The notes beneath the pieces are model-generated. The model saw only the letters and a list, made by a program, of their open reading frames with translations. It did not search any database and had not been told where the DNA came from. The translations under genes and the position numbers were made by a program. From assembly GCA_905221605.1 (NCBI GenBank), contig CAJNDS010002085.1:188001-252000 (forward strand): a stretch of DNA of 64,000 bases. The letters run 5' to 3'. The DNA comes from Symbiodinium natans (taxonomy: Eukaryota; Sar; Dinophyceae; Suessiales; Symbiodiniaceae). Below, piece by piece: positions 1 to 12,929 of this stretch (position 1 is its first letter; each line of letters starts with the position of its first letter).

Positions 1-649
1 TTTTTACGTGTATGCATTTATGCATTTCTGTTAAATTATGATATAACAATATACTCTCCATGTACAAGTTGCCATGTCGGTTTACAACTTGTCGAGTAGG
101 GCAGAGGGCTTGGAAAGTCAGAGGTAAGCGCTTAGCCTTTGGGAAGTCCGAGCAAGTAGGGATTGGGATGTCAGGGCCGAGGGCATAGAGTTTTAATCAA
201 CACTGAGCCCTAAAGCTTCATTATCTTTCAACCCCTCTTTTGGAGCAAATCCTTTCGGGGATTTGGGGCCTCAGTCCCTAAGCCCTAGCCCCAGCTGTAG
301 GTGCCAGGAATTTAGGATTCAAACCCAAGACCCCGGGACCCTAGAACCCTAACCCTAAGCCCTAAGGCGTTGAGTCTTAAAGTTAAGCAAGCCAAGTGCG
401 GCGTTCTGGTCTCGGCCCCGAAAACCCTAAACCCTAAACCCTAAGCCCCGAAACCCTACGAAAGCCTGTGACTCCGCGCCTCGTCAGCCGTGCCGATCAC
501 GCGCCAAGCGGCTCGCCAGGTGTGCTCCTTATAGCAGTTATCTACCGTTGTCTTAAGAACCCCCCCCCCCCCCCCAGAAAAAAACAGCATTGTGGTGTTT
601 ATGGGGCTTATATAGCTCCCCCCGCGCCCACCCACCCTCTCCCAAGCAC

Positions 650-737
650 GATGAACAGAAGAGGTTGTCGAAAACTTGGAAGATGTCAGCTGGTTTGTGA
701 AGTTGCTTGGTGTTCAGAAAAGGTGCTTTTGTAGTGC
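650..737 (-). CDS. Candidate exon, minus strand
   Basis: Open frame containing FLNTKQLHKPADIFQVFDNL after a GAAAG acceptor. A second island, 466-527 (after ATAAG, contains WRAAWRVIGTADEARS), may be the next exon, but the phase was not reconciled. Confidence 0.3.
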
Positions 738-1454
738 CTTTCTGGCTCTCCAGACCAAACCCAGAAACACAACTTGAAAACCTGACGCCCCACTGTTGCT
801 AACCGCGAACCTCAACTCAACCAGGGCAACCTCGCCCCAAACCAAACCCTAAACCCTAAACCCTAAACCCCTCAACCCTAAACCGCTCGAACTGTTGCCC
901 CATCTTGCCGGCCCGTTGCGGCCGCTGCCACGCCCAGAACGATGTCGGGCAACCCGGACCTTAGCTCCACAAAAGTGCCCCAGAGGGTTTAGGGTTTAGG
1001 GCTTAGGTTTAGGGTTTAAGGTTTACGGCTTAGAGTTAACCCAGAACCCTATCTTTAGTGCAGCTTTTGGTACCCAACTCCATATCGTGATGCCAGTATA
1101 ACCTGGGCCGCCCCATCATGGCTCCAGCACGCTTGCAAAAAGCGCAGGGCAGTCAAGGTTGGAAGTCAAATTGCCCGGACAGCTTTTAAAGGACTTACTT
1201 ACGAGCAGTCCCATCATAAGAAGGTAGGACGACCGTAGGAGGCATATCTAGGCTTTGTATCTGAAGTAGGGTTTAGATTTCTTGTACCCCCCAAAAAGGA
1301 CACCCAAGGTACACACTCACCAATATTAAAGAGGAACCTTATATACACTCACCAAGAACAGTAAGTTAAACCCTGCTTCATACAGGGTAGTAGGACTGTA
1401 AGGATGCTAGGGGTCCCTCATGGTGCCCTGGACCCTTAACTAAACCCGTTTGCC

Positions 1455-1550
1455 CCTAAAACCCTAAAACCCTAAAACCCTAAAACCCTAAACCCTAAAA
1501 CCCTAAAACCCTAAAACCCTAAAACCCTAAAACCCTAAACCCTAAACCCT
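1455..1550. repeat. Telomere-like array, octamer variant CCCTAAAA
   Basis: About ten units mostly of CCCTAAAA. A second octamer array is at 3074-3171. Confidence 0.9.
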
Positions 1551-1571
1551 CAGGGTGTTCCCGTGGGTTAC

Positions 1572-1645
1572 CTGAGATGCCCGCGGGTGCATGCATGAAG
1601 GCGCGCAGCCGGCCTTGGCCAGAGGGCAGCAGGGGCTTGTAGGCC
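1572..1645 (-). CDS. Candidate exon, minus strand
   Basis: Bounded by a GATCAG acceptor and a TCTCAG|GTAACC donor; contains AYKPLLPSGQGRLRAFMHAP. Function unknown. Confidence 0.3.
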
Positions 1646-2263
1646 CTGATCCTTTAAACGTTAACGATTTAGGCAGGGTTTGGGTTTAGGGTTTCGGGTT
1701 TCGGGTTTGTGGCTGGCTCTAATTCGGTATTAGGGTCGGGTTTAACTAGGGCTTCGGGTTTAGGGTTTGATTAGGGTCTATGGGTGAGGGTTTAATTCGG
1801 GTTTATGCATTATGGGTTGGGGTCTATGGTTCAGCGTTCAGGGATTCGGGTTCGGGGGCCTAAAAGGGGAACCCGAGTTTATAACCCAGGCTCCGGAACC
1901 CCAAGCCCCATATTTGTGAACGACCCAGCATGCCCTGCCAAACCCTAAGCCCTAAGCCCTGAACCTAACCCTAAACCCTAAACCCTAAACCCTAAACCCT
2001 AAACCCCTAAAAACCTCACAGCTCGGAACCAAGCGAGGCCGGCTCCCTCAGTTGCTGACACAGTAGTTTTGAAAACAGTCGAAACAACAATACTAATGAT
2101 AACAGTAACAATAACAATAACAATAATAATAATGATAGTAATAATAATAACAGTAGTAATCATAATAACAAATATGATCATCATACTAACCACAATAATA
2201 ATGATACTGACATAATGTTCATACCCACAAAGCTAAGACAGGTGAGTCCTGTATTTGCCAGTA

Positions 2264-2383
2264 GCTGGGGTGTTCCCCTTTGTACAAACAGTCCTTAACA
2301 GGGATTACAATAGGGGCACTAAAAATCCCTTCAAGGACTGTTAGTAACGTACAAGGGGTTGGTATAAGGGGGAACATCCCAAG
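2264..2383. mobile_element. Palindromic element, 'GGGATGTTCCCCC' family
   Basis: CTGGGGTGTTCCCCTT...AAGGGGGAACATCCCAAG outer ends, with ACAGTCCTT / AAGGACTGTTAGTA inner arms. Confidence 0.7.
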
Positions 2384-2475
2384 ACATGAACTTAGGTGAG
2401 TTTCAACCTTGTGGGCTTTCCTGGTTTCTTTTGCCGCTTCGCCGACTCAAACTGCAGAGGAGTTATCCGGTGAGA

Positions 2476-2700
2476 CCCCCACCCAAGTACCTCGTAGGAT
2501 ACCCTAAATACCATTGTTAAGGGGTGTGGGCCCTGGTAGGGCTGAGAGTTTGGGGTCGGGGTTTGGGGATTGAAGTTTACCTAGCCCAACCCCCCCCCCC
2601 CCCCCACCCAAGTACCTCGTAGGATACCCTAAATACCATTGTTAAGGGGTACTTGGGGGGGTGTGCCCAGGTAGGGCTGAGGGTTTGGGGCCGAGGGCTT
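2476..2700. repeat. Direct duplication of about 90 bp
   Basis: CCACCCAAGTACCTCGTAGG to TAGGGCTGAG appears twice (about 2478 and 2604), separated by a C(17) run; only the second has an added GTACTTGGGGG. Confidence 0.85.
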
Positions 2701-2965
2701 ACCGTAAACTCCGAAAAGTTGGAACATCCCTATCCCCAGACCCCAAAAAGGTATAATACTAAAGGGAATCCCAGCTCTCATCCTTCATCCATATTCCAAC
2801 TTTCTGGTTACTACCCTGAACCCTAAACCCTAAACGGGTTGAAGATGCACCCGACATGAAGAAACATTGGGACATGTTGGGGGTCCTTTGGCTTGATTGG
2901 GTTTGGGACCACCTTGGGCCTTGATTTCAAAGGGTTTAGGGTTTAGGATTGGGGGTCTAACTTGC

Positions 2966-3046
2966 AGAGTTCATAAGCCCCCCCAAAAGTGTACACTTTC
3001 AGTTCTATAGGGGATTATAGTATCCCAAGAAGTGGAAAGTGTACCC
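2966..3046. mobile_element. Relative of globin-B intron 7 element
   Basis: GAGTTCATAAGCCCC, GTACACTTTCAGTTCTATAGG and AAGTGGAAAGTGTACCC, in a non-genic context. Confidence 0.62.
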
Positions 3047-3177
3047 AGGGTTTAGGGTTTCGGGCACCCTAAACCATCAACCCTAAACCCTAAAACCCTA
3101 AAACCCTAAAACCCTAAAGCCCTAAAACCCTAAAACCCTAAAACCCTAAAACCCTAAAACCCTAAACCCTAAATGTT

Positions 3178-3243
3178 CAGCAGAGGAATCCGGGGCCCCC
3201 GGGCAAACAGCAGCAGGGCGCCGAAGATCAGATTGTTAAACGC
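3178..3243 (-). CDS. Candidate exon, hydrophobic, minus strand
   Basis: After a CCCCAG acceptor the frame reads AFNNLIFGALLLFARGPRI, a possible membrane segment. Together with 5158-5238 it hints at a membrane protein gene on this strand. Confidence 0.3.
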
Positions 3244-4486
3244 CTGGGGCGGTCCCATTCATGGCTTCATACTGCATTGTTGTGTTTTCTCATTATTGTT
3301 CTTGATATTACTATTATTGTGATTATTCTTACTACAAATATTATTAGTACTATTAGTATTACTAATATTATTCTTATTATGAATATTAGGAATATATGAA
3401 TGTTTTGTGGCCATCATGGTTATATAATTTGCATAGTGACATTCAGGGCATCATCTGGAGTGCTGCCGCTCAGTCTAGTTCATTAAGCAATGTTTTACGT
3501 AGATCTGGTGTCTAACACTTCATTACTTCATACATGTCGTGTTTATCAGACAGTATTAATTAGCCTTATCATTTTAATTCGCTCCCCCTCCCCCCCGGGC
3601 CCACCTTACCCTGAGTTGTAACGTGCAGAGTTCGGACACTTTGGCGACATAAGATGACTAAATGGTGTTCATCCCTACGTGGTGCTTCAAGTCGTGCCCA
3701 TACCTCGTTTTAAGGCGCATTTCCTGGGGCGCGTATGATTTCTTGCCTTGGACCCTAAAGGTTGTACCCCTGGGCTTTTGGGGGAACCTCTCATAGGTGC
3801 AACCTTAAGGGTACAAGTATGATTCAAGTAATTATGACTCCCTAAACCCTACCCTAAATCCTAAACCCTAAACCCTGGATTTTCTCAAGTCCACGGCGGC
3901 TTGCCGGGGCTGCGGCCAAGTGAGAGCTGAATCCTTCCGACATTCCCTGCGCCAGAGGGTGGCAGATCTCGAAGCTTCAGCCCTACGTCCCTCAACCCTC
4001 AACCCTACGTCCCTAAACCCTAAACCCTAAACCCTAAACCCTACGTCCCTAAACCCTAAACCCCAAACCCCTAGGTCGCCTCGGTTGTTTGCTAGTGGCC
4101 ACAAGGCCTCCCTGGCTTCACTGGCTCTGACGGCTTCGGGGTTCCGCTTGGGAGGCTTTGAACAAGATCGTTGGCCCGTGCAAGTTACAACCTAGAAGGG
4201 GGGTTTAATCGCTCACACTCGGACAAGCCAGGCGAGGCGCACAGGTTCCACAGTCTCAACATCGGCTCTGCAGCAAGTTTAGGGTTTAGGGTTTAGGGTT
4301 TAGGATGTAGGTTTAGGGTTTTACCAGCCTAAACCCTAAACCCGAACCCTAAACCCCCAAACCCTAACTGCCGAGGAAAAAAAGCGCAGTGCCGTTCGAC
4401 TGCAAAGCTCCCATGCGGACTTCTGAGGTTATGGAGGAGGCTCTTAGGGTTTAGGGTTCAGGGGCTCTTGCCTCGGTTTTGGGGTT

Positions 4487-4601
4487 TACTTGGAGGTTCC
4501 TGGGTCGTTATAATAACTAGGTTTGTATGGCAACTATGTTTTTAACCCTGTTTAGGGTACTTCTGGCCCCCTCCTTAGAACTGCCCATGAACCTCCACGC
4601 A
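4487..4601. mobile_element. Foldback element, 'CTTGGAGGTTCATGG' family (short form)
   Basis: TACTTGGAGG start, CCATGAACCTCC end, with GTTATAA-type inner blocks. The right end is mutated (CACGCA). Confidence 0.65.
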
Positions 4602-5157
4602 TGGTTTTAAGGGGATTTCTTTGAGGTTTGATTTGTGAGGGCAGGGTGCCGGGCTTAGGTCTGCTTGGGGTGATATGTTGCGGGATTTTCTTCAGGTTTG
4701 GGGGTTTACAGCAGGGTTTACATGCTGATTCTTAGTAGGGCGCCTTAGACTCCCTAAATATAGCCCTTACATGGACTGGATAAAGGGTACCTGGTTGCCT
4801 CTGGTTGCCTGCTAAGAAGGAAGTATGCCCATTATGCCCTACACCCTGGCCCCTAAACCCTAAACCCTAAACCGCCAAACCCCTAAACCGACACTTTTGT
4901 TTGCTGCTGGAAGCTCCTAGACCCCCAAGGGTTTACGGTTTAGGGTCTACTTCCCTAAGAAGATTTCCCAAGTTTAAGGGTTTATTCAGAGCCAGTAAGT
5001 CTATCTAGACTCGACTCTAAACCCCACAAACCCATGCATAAGCCCTACAAGCCCTATGACCCCAAACCCTCTGAGCCCGAAATGGCTACAAGCCCTTATA
5101 CCTTCTTGCCAGAAGCCCTAGAGACCCAAAACCCTGAACCCTAACCCCTAAACTATT

Positions 5158-5238
5158 CATTCATATCTTTCGTGGCCGCCTCCGCCAGCAGTGAGGCAAC
5201 AAAGATGGCCAACACGGTGACAGCGCGAACGGGCCGGC
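5158..5238 (-). CDS. Candidate exon, hydrophobic, minus strand
   Basis: After a CCATAG acceptor the frame reads PVRAVTVLAIFVASLLAEAA, a possible membrane segment. No family recognised. Confidence 0.3.
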
Positions 5239-7013
5239 CTATGGTCGGGATTGCAGGTCTTTATCCTCGGTTTGACGGGTTTTGGGGTCTTGAAAGTTCA
5301 TAAAATGGGCACCTGCAAGGTGGCAAGCCGACGCTCATAACTCCCTTCACACGAAAAAATCCCAAACCGCAGCTATCGAGGGGGGCTCCCGAGGCGAGGC
5401 GTGATGGGCTGAGTGAAGCCGCGCGTGCCCTTTACTTTAGGGTTTAGGGTTCAGGGTCTAGGGTTTAGGGTCAACATTCCCCCAACACTCTTGGCCCGCT
5501 CTTGACGCTGCACTTCCATTGGACCCACACGCCCTCTGTCCCTCCCGTAAACCCTCGCTTCTTCGTCTCCTCTCCCTCAGTCAACCCCCTCGACCTAAAC
5601 TCCCTTTCTTTTCTGTTTTTTTACCCTAAACCCCTAAAACCCGAAACCCTCATATGAGCCCTGAGACCTTTAACTCTCCCCCCGCCCCCCCCCCCAAAAA
5701 AAAACATGCAGCAACATGAAAACTGGGCTCCCCACGGCTGAGGACGCTAAAGGCGTAGCCGGGCCTACGTCGCTTGGAGTTAAACCCCCCCCCCGTTCAG
5801 GCCATAGAAAAGCAGGTATGGGATACAAACAAATATAAAAAGACATACACAAAAGAATAATTAGTTAAATTGAACGAACATATATATAGATATATGTATA
5901 TACAGATACATATCTATCTATATATATATATGTATATATATATATGTATGTGCTTAGTACGTTTTCGATTTGAAGGGCAGTAAGAGTAAGGGTCCCTTCT
6001 AGAAGTCGATCCTGGAATTCGTCAGGCTTAAGCAACGACCTCAATTTTCAGGGGTTGCAGGTGGGGCCCCTTCCGCGTTCTACAACCCAAAAGAGCCTCA
6101 ACGTGACCTAAGAGGAACTGCCCAAGCACCTAAGCCCCCAGCCTAAACCCTAAACCCTAGACTAAACCCTAAACCCTAAACCCTAAGCCCTAAGCCCTAA
6201 GCCCTAAGCCCTAAGCCCTAAACCCTAAACCCCAAACCCACCTAAAAAAAGCTTGAACCTTCAGCCGACGCATGGGCTTTGGGGGGATCTAGAGTGCTTG
6301 AGGGTTTAGAGGGCTCTGGGATTTCTGCTGCGTTCGGCTTCGGGTTGTGTGGGGCTCGGGTCTAGGGTTTAGGGTTTAGGGTTTAGGGTTGTAGTCAAGG
6401 GTTGACGGGAGAAACCATTGTGAGAAACCCCTTTTTTGTGAAAGCATATATATATATATATCTGCATTTTATATGCATCATATATGCATTATATATGCAT
6501 TATGTGTTGTATCTATAAAACATATATTTTTCAGCTGCTTGGCGAGTCTGCAGCTCCAACTTATGTATATATCTAGTTGTTCATTTATTTGTGTATTTAT
6601 TCATTTTCTATTCGCATTTATCAAAATTTATAGACGGACGTTTTAATGGTAGAACTGTAATTTTAAATGTTATAATTATTTTGCTCTGCGTCCATTTATA
6701 CGCAATTCATATTGAAGGCTTGGGAGCTCTGATTCGCGGCGCTGGCGGGCCGGGGGGGAGGTTGGAAATGGCGCAGTCTCCTCTGCCGGGAGGGGGGTTG
6801 GAAATAAGGGTTTCTGCTCCCGACGGGGGGGTTGGAAATGAGGGTTTCTGCTCCCGCTCGAGGAGTAGGGCGTCTGGAGTAGAAACCCCTAATTTCACAT
6901 AGGGCGTCTGGAGTAGAAATACCGCTAATTTCGCAGGGGTCCGGAAACAAGGGTTTTCCGGAACGCACTAAGGAGTTTTGTGGCTCCGTGTCTTGTGGGG
7001 CTTCGGGCTTGCA
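5239..7013. other. No gene seen: microsatellites and variant repeats
   Basis: TA-rich runs (5880-5950, 6448-6500), a C-A homopolymer junction at 5683-5704, telomere-like clusters at 6140-6235 and 6360-6390, and a thrice-repeated GGGGTTGGAAATGAGGGTTT block at 6755-6855. Confidence 0.6.
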
Positions 7014-7122
7014 TTTCACGAACAGACTCCTTGCTGCAGTCCTAAAGCTCTCCGGCGCGTGCGAACTCTGCGATGTACATCACAAGACTTTGGGACTAGA
7101 CGAGACTGCACCGGGAACAAGT
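7014..7122 (+). CDS. Candidate exon, plus strand
   Basis: Open frame containing RLLAAVLKLSGACELCDVHH in a unique island. No family recognised. Splice edges not fixed. Confidence 0.28.
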
Positions 7123-7686
7123 AGAAACCCTTAAGCCCCATAAACTACATAATGCCCTATATGTTAGGATAGGATTAGGGGTTCCTAACAGGGGTTCCTC
7201 CCATTTTCTCTTGATTTAGGGTTTAGGTTTAGGGCTTAGGGTTTAGAAACCCTAAACCCGACATTGTTGGGTTCCAGGCTCATTGGTCTAGGACTGTTGA
7301 GGGTATGCGGCGCCCAACTGCTGCCCGCTGGCGTGGAGGGAAGCATGTTGCGCCAGACGCAGTGGTAGATGCCTCCACAGGGCACCAGAGTCCCTAAACC
7401 CTAAACCCTATAACCTGAAAAACTACTTTTTTTGCAGGCTCTTAATGATATCCCCCCCTTAACCAAGTTCATGCTGTCCTTGATTCAGAATCGCCCGCCC
7501 TCACGCTCCCTCTGTAGTATCCAGCCCCCATGCGCTCCTTTAGGGGACTATATAGGGTACCTCATTCCCCCATTCCCTACTGCTGCTTGGGATGCGGGGG
7601 TTTAGGGTTTAGGCTTTAGGAGATGGGGAGCTCTGGGCTTCTAGCTCCAGCGTCATTGTTTGCGGGGTCTGCACGGCTTGAGGGTT

Positions 7687-7777
7687 TACCTGGGGCCCTG
7701 TTTACCTACAGTGTTTATGGGTCCTACCTAGTAGTAGCTGCTACTAAACTGTGGGTAAATAGAGTTTCAGGTGGGTA
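7687..7777. mobile_element. Palindrome, TTTACCTACAG / CTGTGGGTAAAT family
   Basis: ACCTGGGGCCCTGTTTACC...GGGTAAATAGAGTTTCAGGTGGGT, with AGTAGTAGCTGCTACT at the centre. Confidence 0.65.
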
Positions 7778-8934
7778 TCTTTAGGGTTTCATAGGTATTC
7801 GTTGGTGAAGTGATGCAAGGAAGTCGGCCTATGATCGCAACCGAAAGGTGGTCCCTCTCGTCCTACAAGTTAGCCTACAAGCCACCATCAACACAAAACC
7901 CCAAACCCTAAACCACCTTTAAACCCTAAATCCCTAGAGAGGGAAGACCCTGTCAGAGGGACCCCTAATTGAGAGCGACGAAGAAGGAGTCTAGGGTTTG
8001 TCCCCCCCAACCCGGCAGTTTGCTGACGCTGCCAGGGCCTGACATAGGAAGGAAGCAGCAAATGTCGCGATAGACCTCGGGCTGGTTGAAACCTCCAACC
8101 CTAAACCCTAAGCCCTAAACCCTAAACCCTAAGCCCCAAGCCTTATGGTTCAACCCCTGGGGGGGCACCGGGCTTGCGGAGCTTATCAACCCAAGCAAGC
8201 CGATGCCCCTGAGGGCGTTTAGGGTCTAGGGTTTAGGGCTACTGAATTGACTGATATACTTGACATATACCGTAATGGCTGGAGATATGCAATATCTGAT
8301 AGATGCTCATCCCACAAGCTTAAATCTTAAGCTCTAAGCCCTTTTCCTCAAAAAGCCAACCCAACCCCAACCCTATAAACACCCAAAAGGAACACCAAAA
8401 AACAACACCAAATCCGACACCCCACAAGAACACAGGGTGGGGCTGCTCCGCAAGGGGGGGGGGGGGGCGGAGGGGGGCAGATGGAGTGTATACGCAGCCT
8501 AAGTAAGGAATACGTTCATTAAGGCACATATCTGCAAATATCTGCAATCCGAATGCAACACTGTGAAATGGGTCTTGGGCTTGGGGTTTGGGGAGGGTCA
8601 TCTGGGTGGGAGAGGGGGCGCTCCAGAGGGCGTCTGGGACGTCTCTGCATAGAGCATGCAGGGTGCGAGAGTGCCGGGCAAGGAGAAGATCTCCCTAAAC
8701 CGTAAACCCTAAACCCTAAACCCTAACCCTAAACCCCTTCTTTTAACCAGGACTGCTGAGGCTCCGAAACCCTAAACCCCTAGCTGACACCAAGCGCCTA
8801 AAGCCCAAGTCTCAAGTCTGATCTCACATCTCTTCCATTCCATTCTCCGAGCCTTGAATCGTGAACCTTCGGCTAAACCCCCCCTCCAAGTCAACGTTCC
8901 TTTCTGGGGGCTGGGGGGTTAAGGGTTTAGGGTT

Positions 8935-9036
8935 TACTTGCAGGTTCATGGGTAGTTATAAGTGGGGTTATAAGTGGGGTAACTGTACTTATATCTGGTT
9001 ATATCCTACTTATACCTACCCATGAACCTTCCAGTA
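8935..9036. mobile_element. Foldback element, short form
   Basis: TACTTGCAGGTTCATGGGTAG...CTACCCATGAACCTTCCAGTA is a near-perfect palindrome about 100 bp long, with TA at both ends. Confidence 0.72.
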
Positions 9037-9471
9037 GCCCGAAACCCTAAGCCCTAAGCCCTAAACCCTGAACCCCGCAAGGTTCAGCGTTTATTTGGAT
9101 CATGGCCCGGTTTGCAAAGTTCGTGAAGCCGGGGCCGGCACTGGGGGACGCTGTGGCTGTTCCTCGCCCGAAACCCGAAATCTTGGGGAGTTTCGACATT
9201 AGGGTTTCGGGTTTAGGGTCTAGGAACCCCTCATTTTGACCCCCAAATCATAGGATTCCCTTAAAACAAGGACCTTGAAAGGTACCCCCCCCCCCCCCTA
9301 TTTCGGAAACCCCCAAATCCTCAACCCTCAAGCGCAGCGTCGGTGCTTCCGGCACGCTCAATCCTAAGCCAGCTCATTCTTCAACCAACCCCGATTGCTG
9401 CCGGGTCTTGCTCTAGTTAGAGGATTTAGGGATTCTGTAAGGTTTAGGGTTTAGGGTTTAGGGTTCAGTCC

Positions 9472-9581
9472 TCCGGAACTGCCGCGCCCTCACTGACCTG
9501 AGGGGCCATTCCGGCCTGGTGTGCCAGGAGGCAATCTCTGGCGCTCGGGGGCAATTCTACATTGGAGCCTTTTTTGGGGTG
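9472..9581 (+). CDS. Candidate exon, plus strand
   Basis: Open across the unique island between two TTTAGGG runs; contains LTDLRGHSGLVCQEAISGA. Same strand as the neighbouring candidates at 7.0 and 10.4 kb, which may form one gene. Confidence 0.28.
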
Positions 9582-10406
9582 TCGGTTCAGGGTTTAGGGC
9601 TTCAGGGATGATAGGGTCTTAGGGTTTTCGGGTTCGGGGTTTGGGGTCTAACGACTTCAGTGGTAGCCTGCAGATTTTCGGCTCTCATTTATCATCCACC
9701 CCGAAGCCTGAAACCCTAAGCCCGAATTCAGCCCTATGAGTTTGGGGATTAGGATTTAGAGTCCGAAAGCTTGTCCGAGTCTGGGTTCAAACAGTCCGGA
9801 TGCAACCCCTTTAGGGTTTAGGGTTTAGGGTTTGGGGTTTCGGGTTTAGGGTTGAAAACAACGAGCGCGCCCTTTCTCTTCCTAGGTCTCTGGGGGATCG
9901 GGGCCATGTTTGGGGGGGCGGGTCACGCAATGCCAAAACCCTCAACCGCACAGGGCTATTTAACACTCTAACTAAAGTTTACGGTTTTAGGCTTCAGGGT
10001 TTAGGGTTCAAGGTTACAACCCTAGCTATTGTCCCTCTGTTCTTAGGGTTACGATTTACGGATCGAAGGGGTTCTTTAGACTCCTATTTGAGGGTGTTTG
10101 GGCCCAACCACCATTCAAACCTAAGCATTTCGGGCATGAGGGTAGGGGTTTAGGGTTTGAGGGTTCAGGGGGCGACGTAGGGCATTTAGGGTTCGAGGGT
10201 TAGGGGCCTTTTTAAAGTTTGGGGTAAAAAAGGGCTGAGGCCTTAGGCCTCTGGGCAGTTTTCAATCATGTACGTCCTCTTTCGAAAGCCCGAAAACCCT
10301 TAAGCCCTATGCAATCCCTGAAGCCCTCAGCCCTGAACCGAACTGCCAAAAACGCTTTGAAACCATCCCTAAACCCTAAACCCTAAACCCTTCAGGAGGC
10401 CTCCAG

Positions 10407-10535
10407 GTCGGGTGCAGCTTCGAGCAGCGGCTCAGCCGAAGCCATGGACTTCAAAGGGGTCTCTTGGAACAAAGGCGACGTATCATCTACATCTTTGGGC
10501 CGGACGGTGCGCGCGGAGTCAATTTTGCTTCTTTC
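10407..10535 (+). CDS. Candidate exon, plus strand
   Basis: Follows CTCCAG and stays open for 43 codons; contains LEQRRRIIYIFGPDGARGVN. Flanked on both sides by telomere-like units. Function unknown. Confidence 0.33.
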
Positions 10536-11429
10536 TGTTGGTGTTTGGTGTTTAGGGTTTCTTGTTTAGGGTTTAGGGTTTAGGGGACAGTGTTGAGGGC
10601 TAAGGGTTTGGGAAGCTGTAGCCTGGGCTCAAGCGGCCCACTTGGCAGGAGGCTTTTGGGGTCCCGGGCTTTGCGCTTGGAATCCTTGCCTAGAGGCCTG
10701 AGGGTTGAGAGGCTGGAGTCACGTTGCGATTATCTGGCTGCACAGTCCTAGTTCCTATACTTCCCCAATACTAAGCCTGAAACCCTAAACCCTGCATAAG
10801 CGAAACGAACATGCATGCATGCTCGGGCTCGGAGGTGGACTCTCTACGGAGTCTTTCTCAGTAGGTTGCAGGGTTTTAAGGCTTTAGGTGGTGGACATCC
10901 AAATAAGATTGCAGAGATCAGAATTGGAGAGAGGCAAGCAACGCTTCACCATCGAAGCTGCAACTAAGACGTCCCTGCGCCAAATCAGCCTGCTCTCTGC
11001 AGCTTAACCGACCACGACGTTTTGGGGTTAGGGCTTCCCTAGTTGCTCACCCCCTTGCTTCGAGTGCAATGGTGTATGCAAGTGGCGCCCTAGAACGGGA
11101 GCACAGCCTAAGAGGCACTAGGGAGTAAGGTTGATGTGGTAGACCTTCGGGAGAGGGTTTAGGTGGGATTGGATTTGGGGATTGGGGGGGGGATAAAGAA
11201 ACTGAATGCGTCAAATAGGAGTGGTGCTGCACCTCAGGACTTTAAGGTGCGGCCGAAGGCAAAGAGCTAAGAAGCCCCTAAACCCTAAACCCTAAACCCT
11301 GAAGTTTAGGGCTTAGAGGGTTTCGCGGTCGCCCTTCATGCTCAACCCCATATCACAAGACAAAGCAAGCAGTCCCTCATGCAACAAGACAGTCATGGGT
11401 CGCCAGAGTCTTTGATGTTCGTCCTGATA

Positions 11430-11560
11430 CTAGCAGTCCTTTTATAGGGGGTAACTATAATCCCAAAAAAGGACTGTTAGTCTGTTAGTATAAGGGGGAA
11501 CATCCCAACCCTAAACCCTAAACCCTAAGCCCTAAACGACTGTTAGTATAAGGGGGCTTT
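11430..11560. mobile_element. Partial palindromic element with duplicated right end around CCCTAAA units
   Basis: CAGTCCTTTTATAGGGGG...GTATAAGGGGGAACATCCCAA, then CCCTAAA units, then CGACTGTTAGTATAAGGGGG again. A fragment at 18045-18109 belongs to the same family. Confidence 0.55.
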
Positions 11561-12210
11561 AGGGCTAAGGGTTGCAGGGCTTCAGGGGTGTTTCCAGGGG
11601 TTGTACCTTGGACCCTGACGGTTGTACCCTTGGGTTTTGGGGGACCCTCTTAAAAGATCTTAAGGTAGTTTAAGGGGAACCCTAAACCCTAAACCCTAAA
11701 CCCTAAACCCTACACCCGACCATATTAGGAGCATATTAAGGGGAACCTCTTATATAGAGGTACAACCTTAGGGGCACGAGTCCTAACCCCGTGCGGGTTC
11801 ATGAGGGGAGAGCTAACACAACACAAAACCCCGAAGCAACTTCTGCTGGGCTTGATCTGGGGTTTCCGAAACTAGGGGTACCCTATTGGGGTCGTTATTG
11901 TAAGGGGATCCTCGATTTGGGGGGGTCTATATTAGGGCTCCCTTCTTTTCGTAAACCCCCAGCTCTCCACCACTAGAAATTTCTTTTCCCTCGCCTTTCC
12001 TTCCTGGCAGTGATCCTTGTGATCCGGAGGTCAGGCCTAGCAGTGACGCGCGTAGACTGGTCAAGGGCCCCTCCCCAAACCCTAAACCCTAAACCCTAAG
12101 CCCTAAACCCTAAGCCCTAAACCAGAGACGCTGGCACGGGGGAGCCAAGGGCCCAAAAGTCGATTTAGCCGGTAGGTTCTACATGGAGCATAGGAAAACT
12201 TTAGTATATG

Positions 12211-12325
12211 TTGGGATGTTCCCCCATATACTGAAATTATAGTAACAGTACTTCATATGGATCATAGTACCCCTGACTACAATCCCGATTAAGGACTGGT
12301 AGTATAAGGGGGGAACATTCCCAAG
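12211..12325. mobile_element. Palindromic element, 'GGGATGTTCCCCC' family
   Basis: TTGGGATGTTCCCCCATATACT...GTATAAGGGGGGAACATTCCCAAG; the left inner arm is altered. Confidence 0.7.
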
Positions 12326-12361
12326 TTTTGGGCTTGCCATTTACAAGTAGCATGTGCTGCA

Positions 12362-12484
12362 TAAACCCTAAACAAACCCGAAACCCTAAACCCTTAAGCC
12401 CTTAAGCCCTTAAGCCCTTAAACCCTTAAACCCTTAAACCCTTAAACCCTTAAACCCTTAAACCCTTAGCCCTAAACCCTAAAC
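12362..12484. repeat. Telomere-like array, octamer variant CCCTTAAA/CCCTTAAG
   Basis: About eleven units with an extra T, distinct from the flanking CCCTAAA units. Confidence 0.9.
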
Positions 12485-12929
12485 ATGACTGTTGCCATGT
12501 CGGCTTGCAGACAGGGCCGGCCCTTGTCCAACACGCGGAGTGTTTCGGAACGTGCTGCCTGCCGTTCGTCCCAGAACCGCGGCTCCCCTTACATGGGCTT
12601 TTCCGATTTTTTGAATTTTATTTTTTTTGGGGTGGGGGGGGGGGGTACCTTATTGGGGTCATGACAAAAAGGGCACCCGACTATCTGGTCTATTTTAAGG
12701 ATCCCGGATCCCTTATTTTCAGTAAAAAAACCATATCTGCTATCTACTTTACTTCATTTTGGACTTTCGCACTTGAACGCAGCACTGCGCCCACGCTGCC
12801 CAAGCACACTTGCTTGCAAGACCACAGTTTATACTAAACCTAAAGCGGACAGGTCGGATTTATGGTTTAGACTTTTGTGGGTTCATGTAGGGTTAGGAGG
12901 ATGGTGTCCCCCCCACATTCTGTGTGCAG

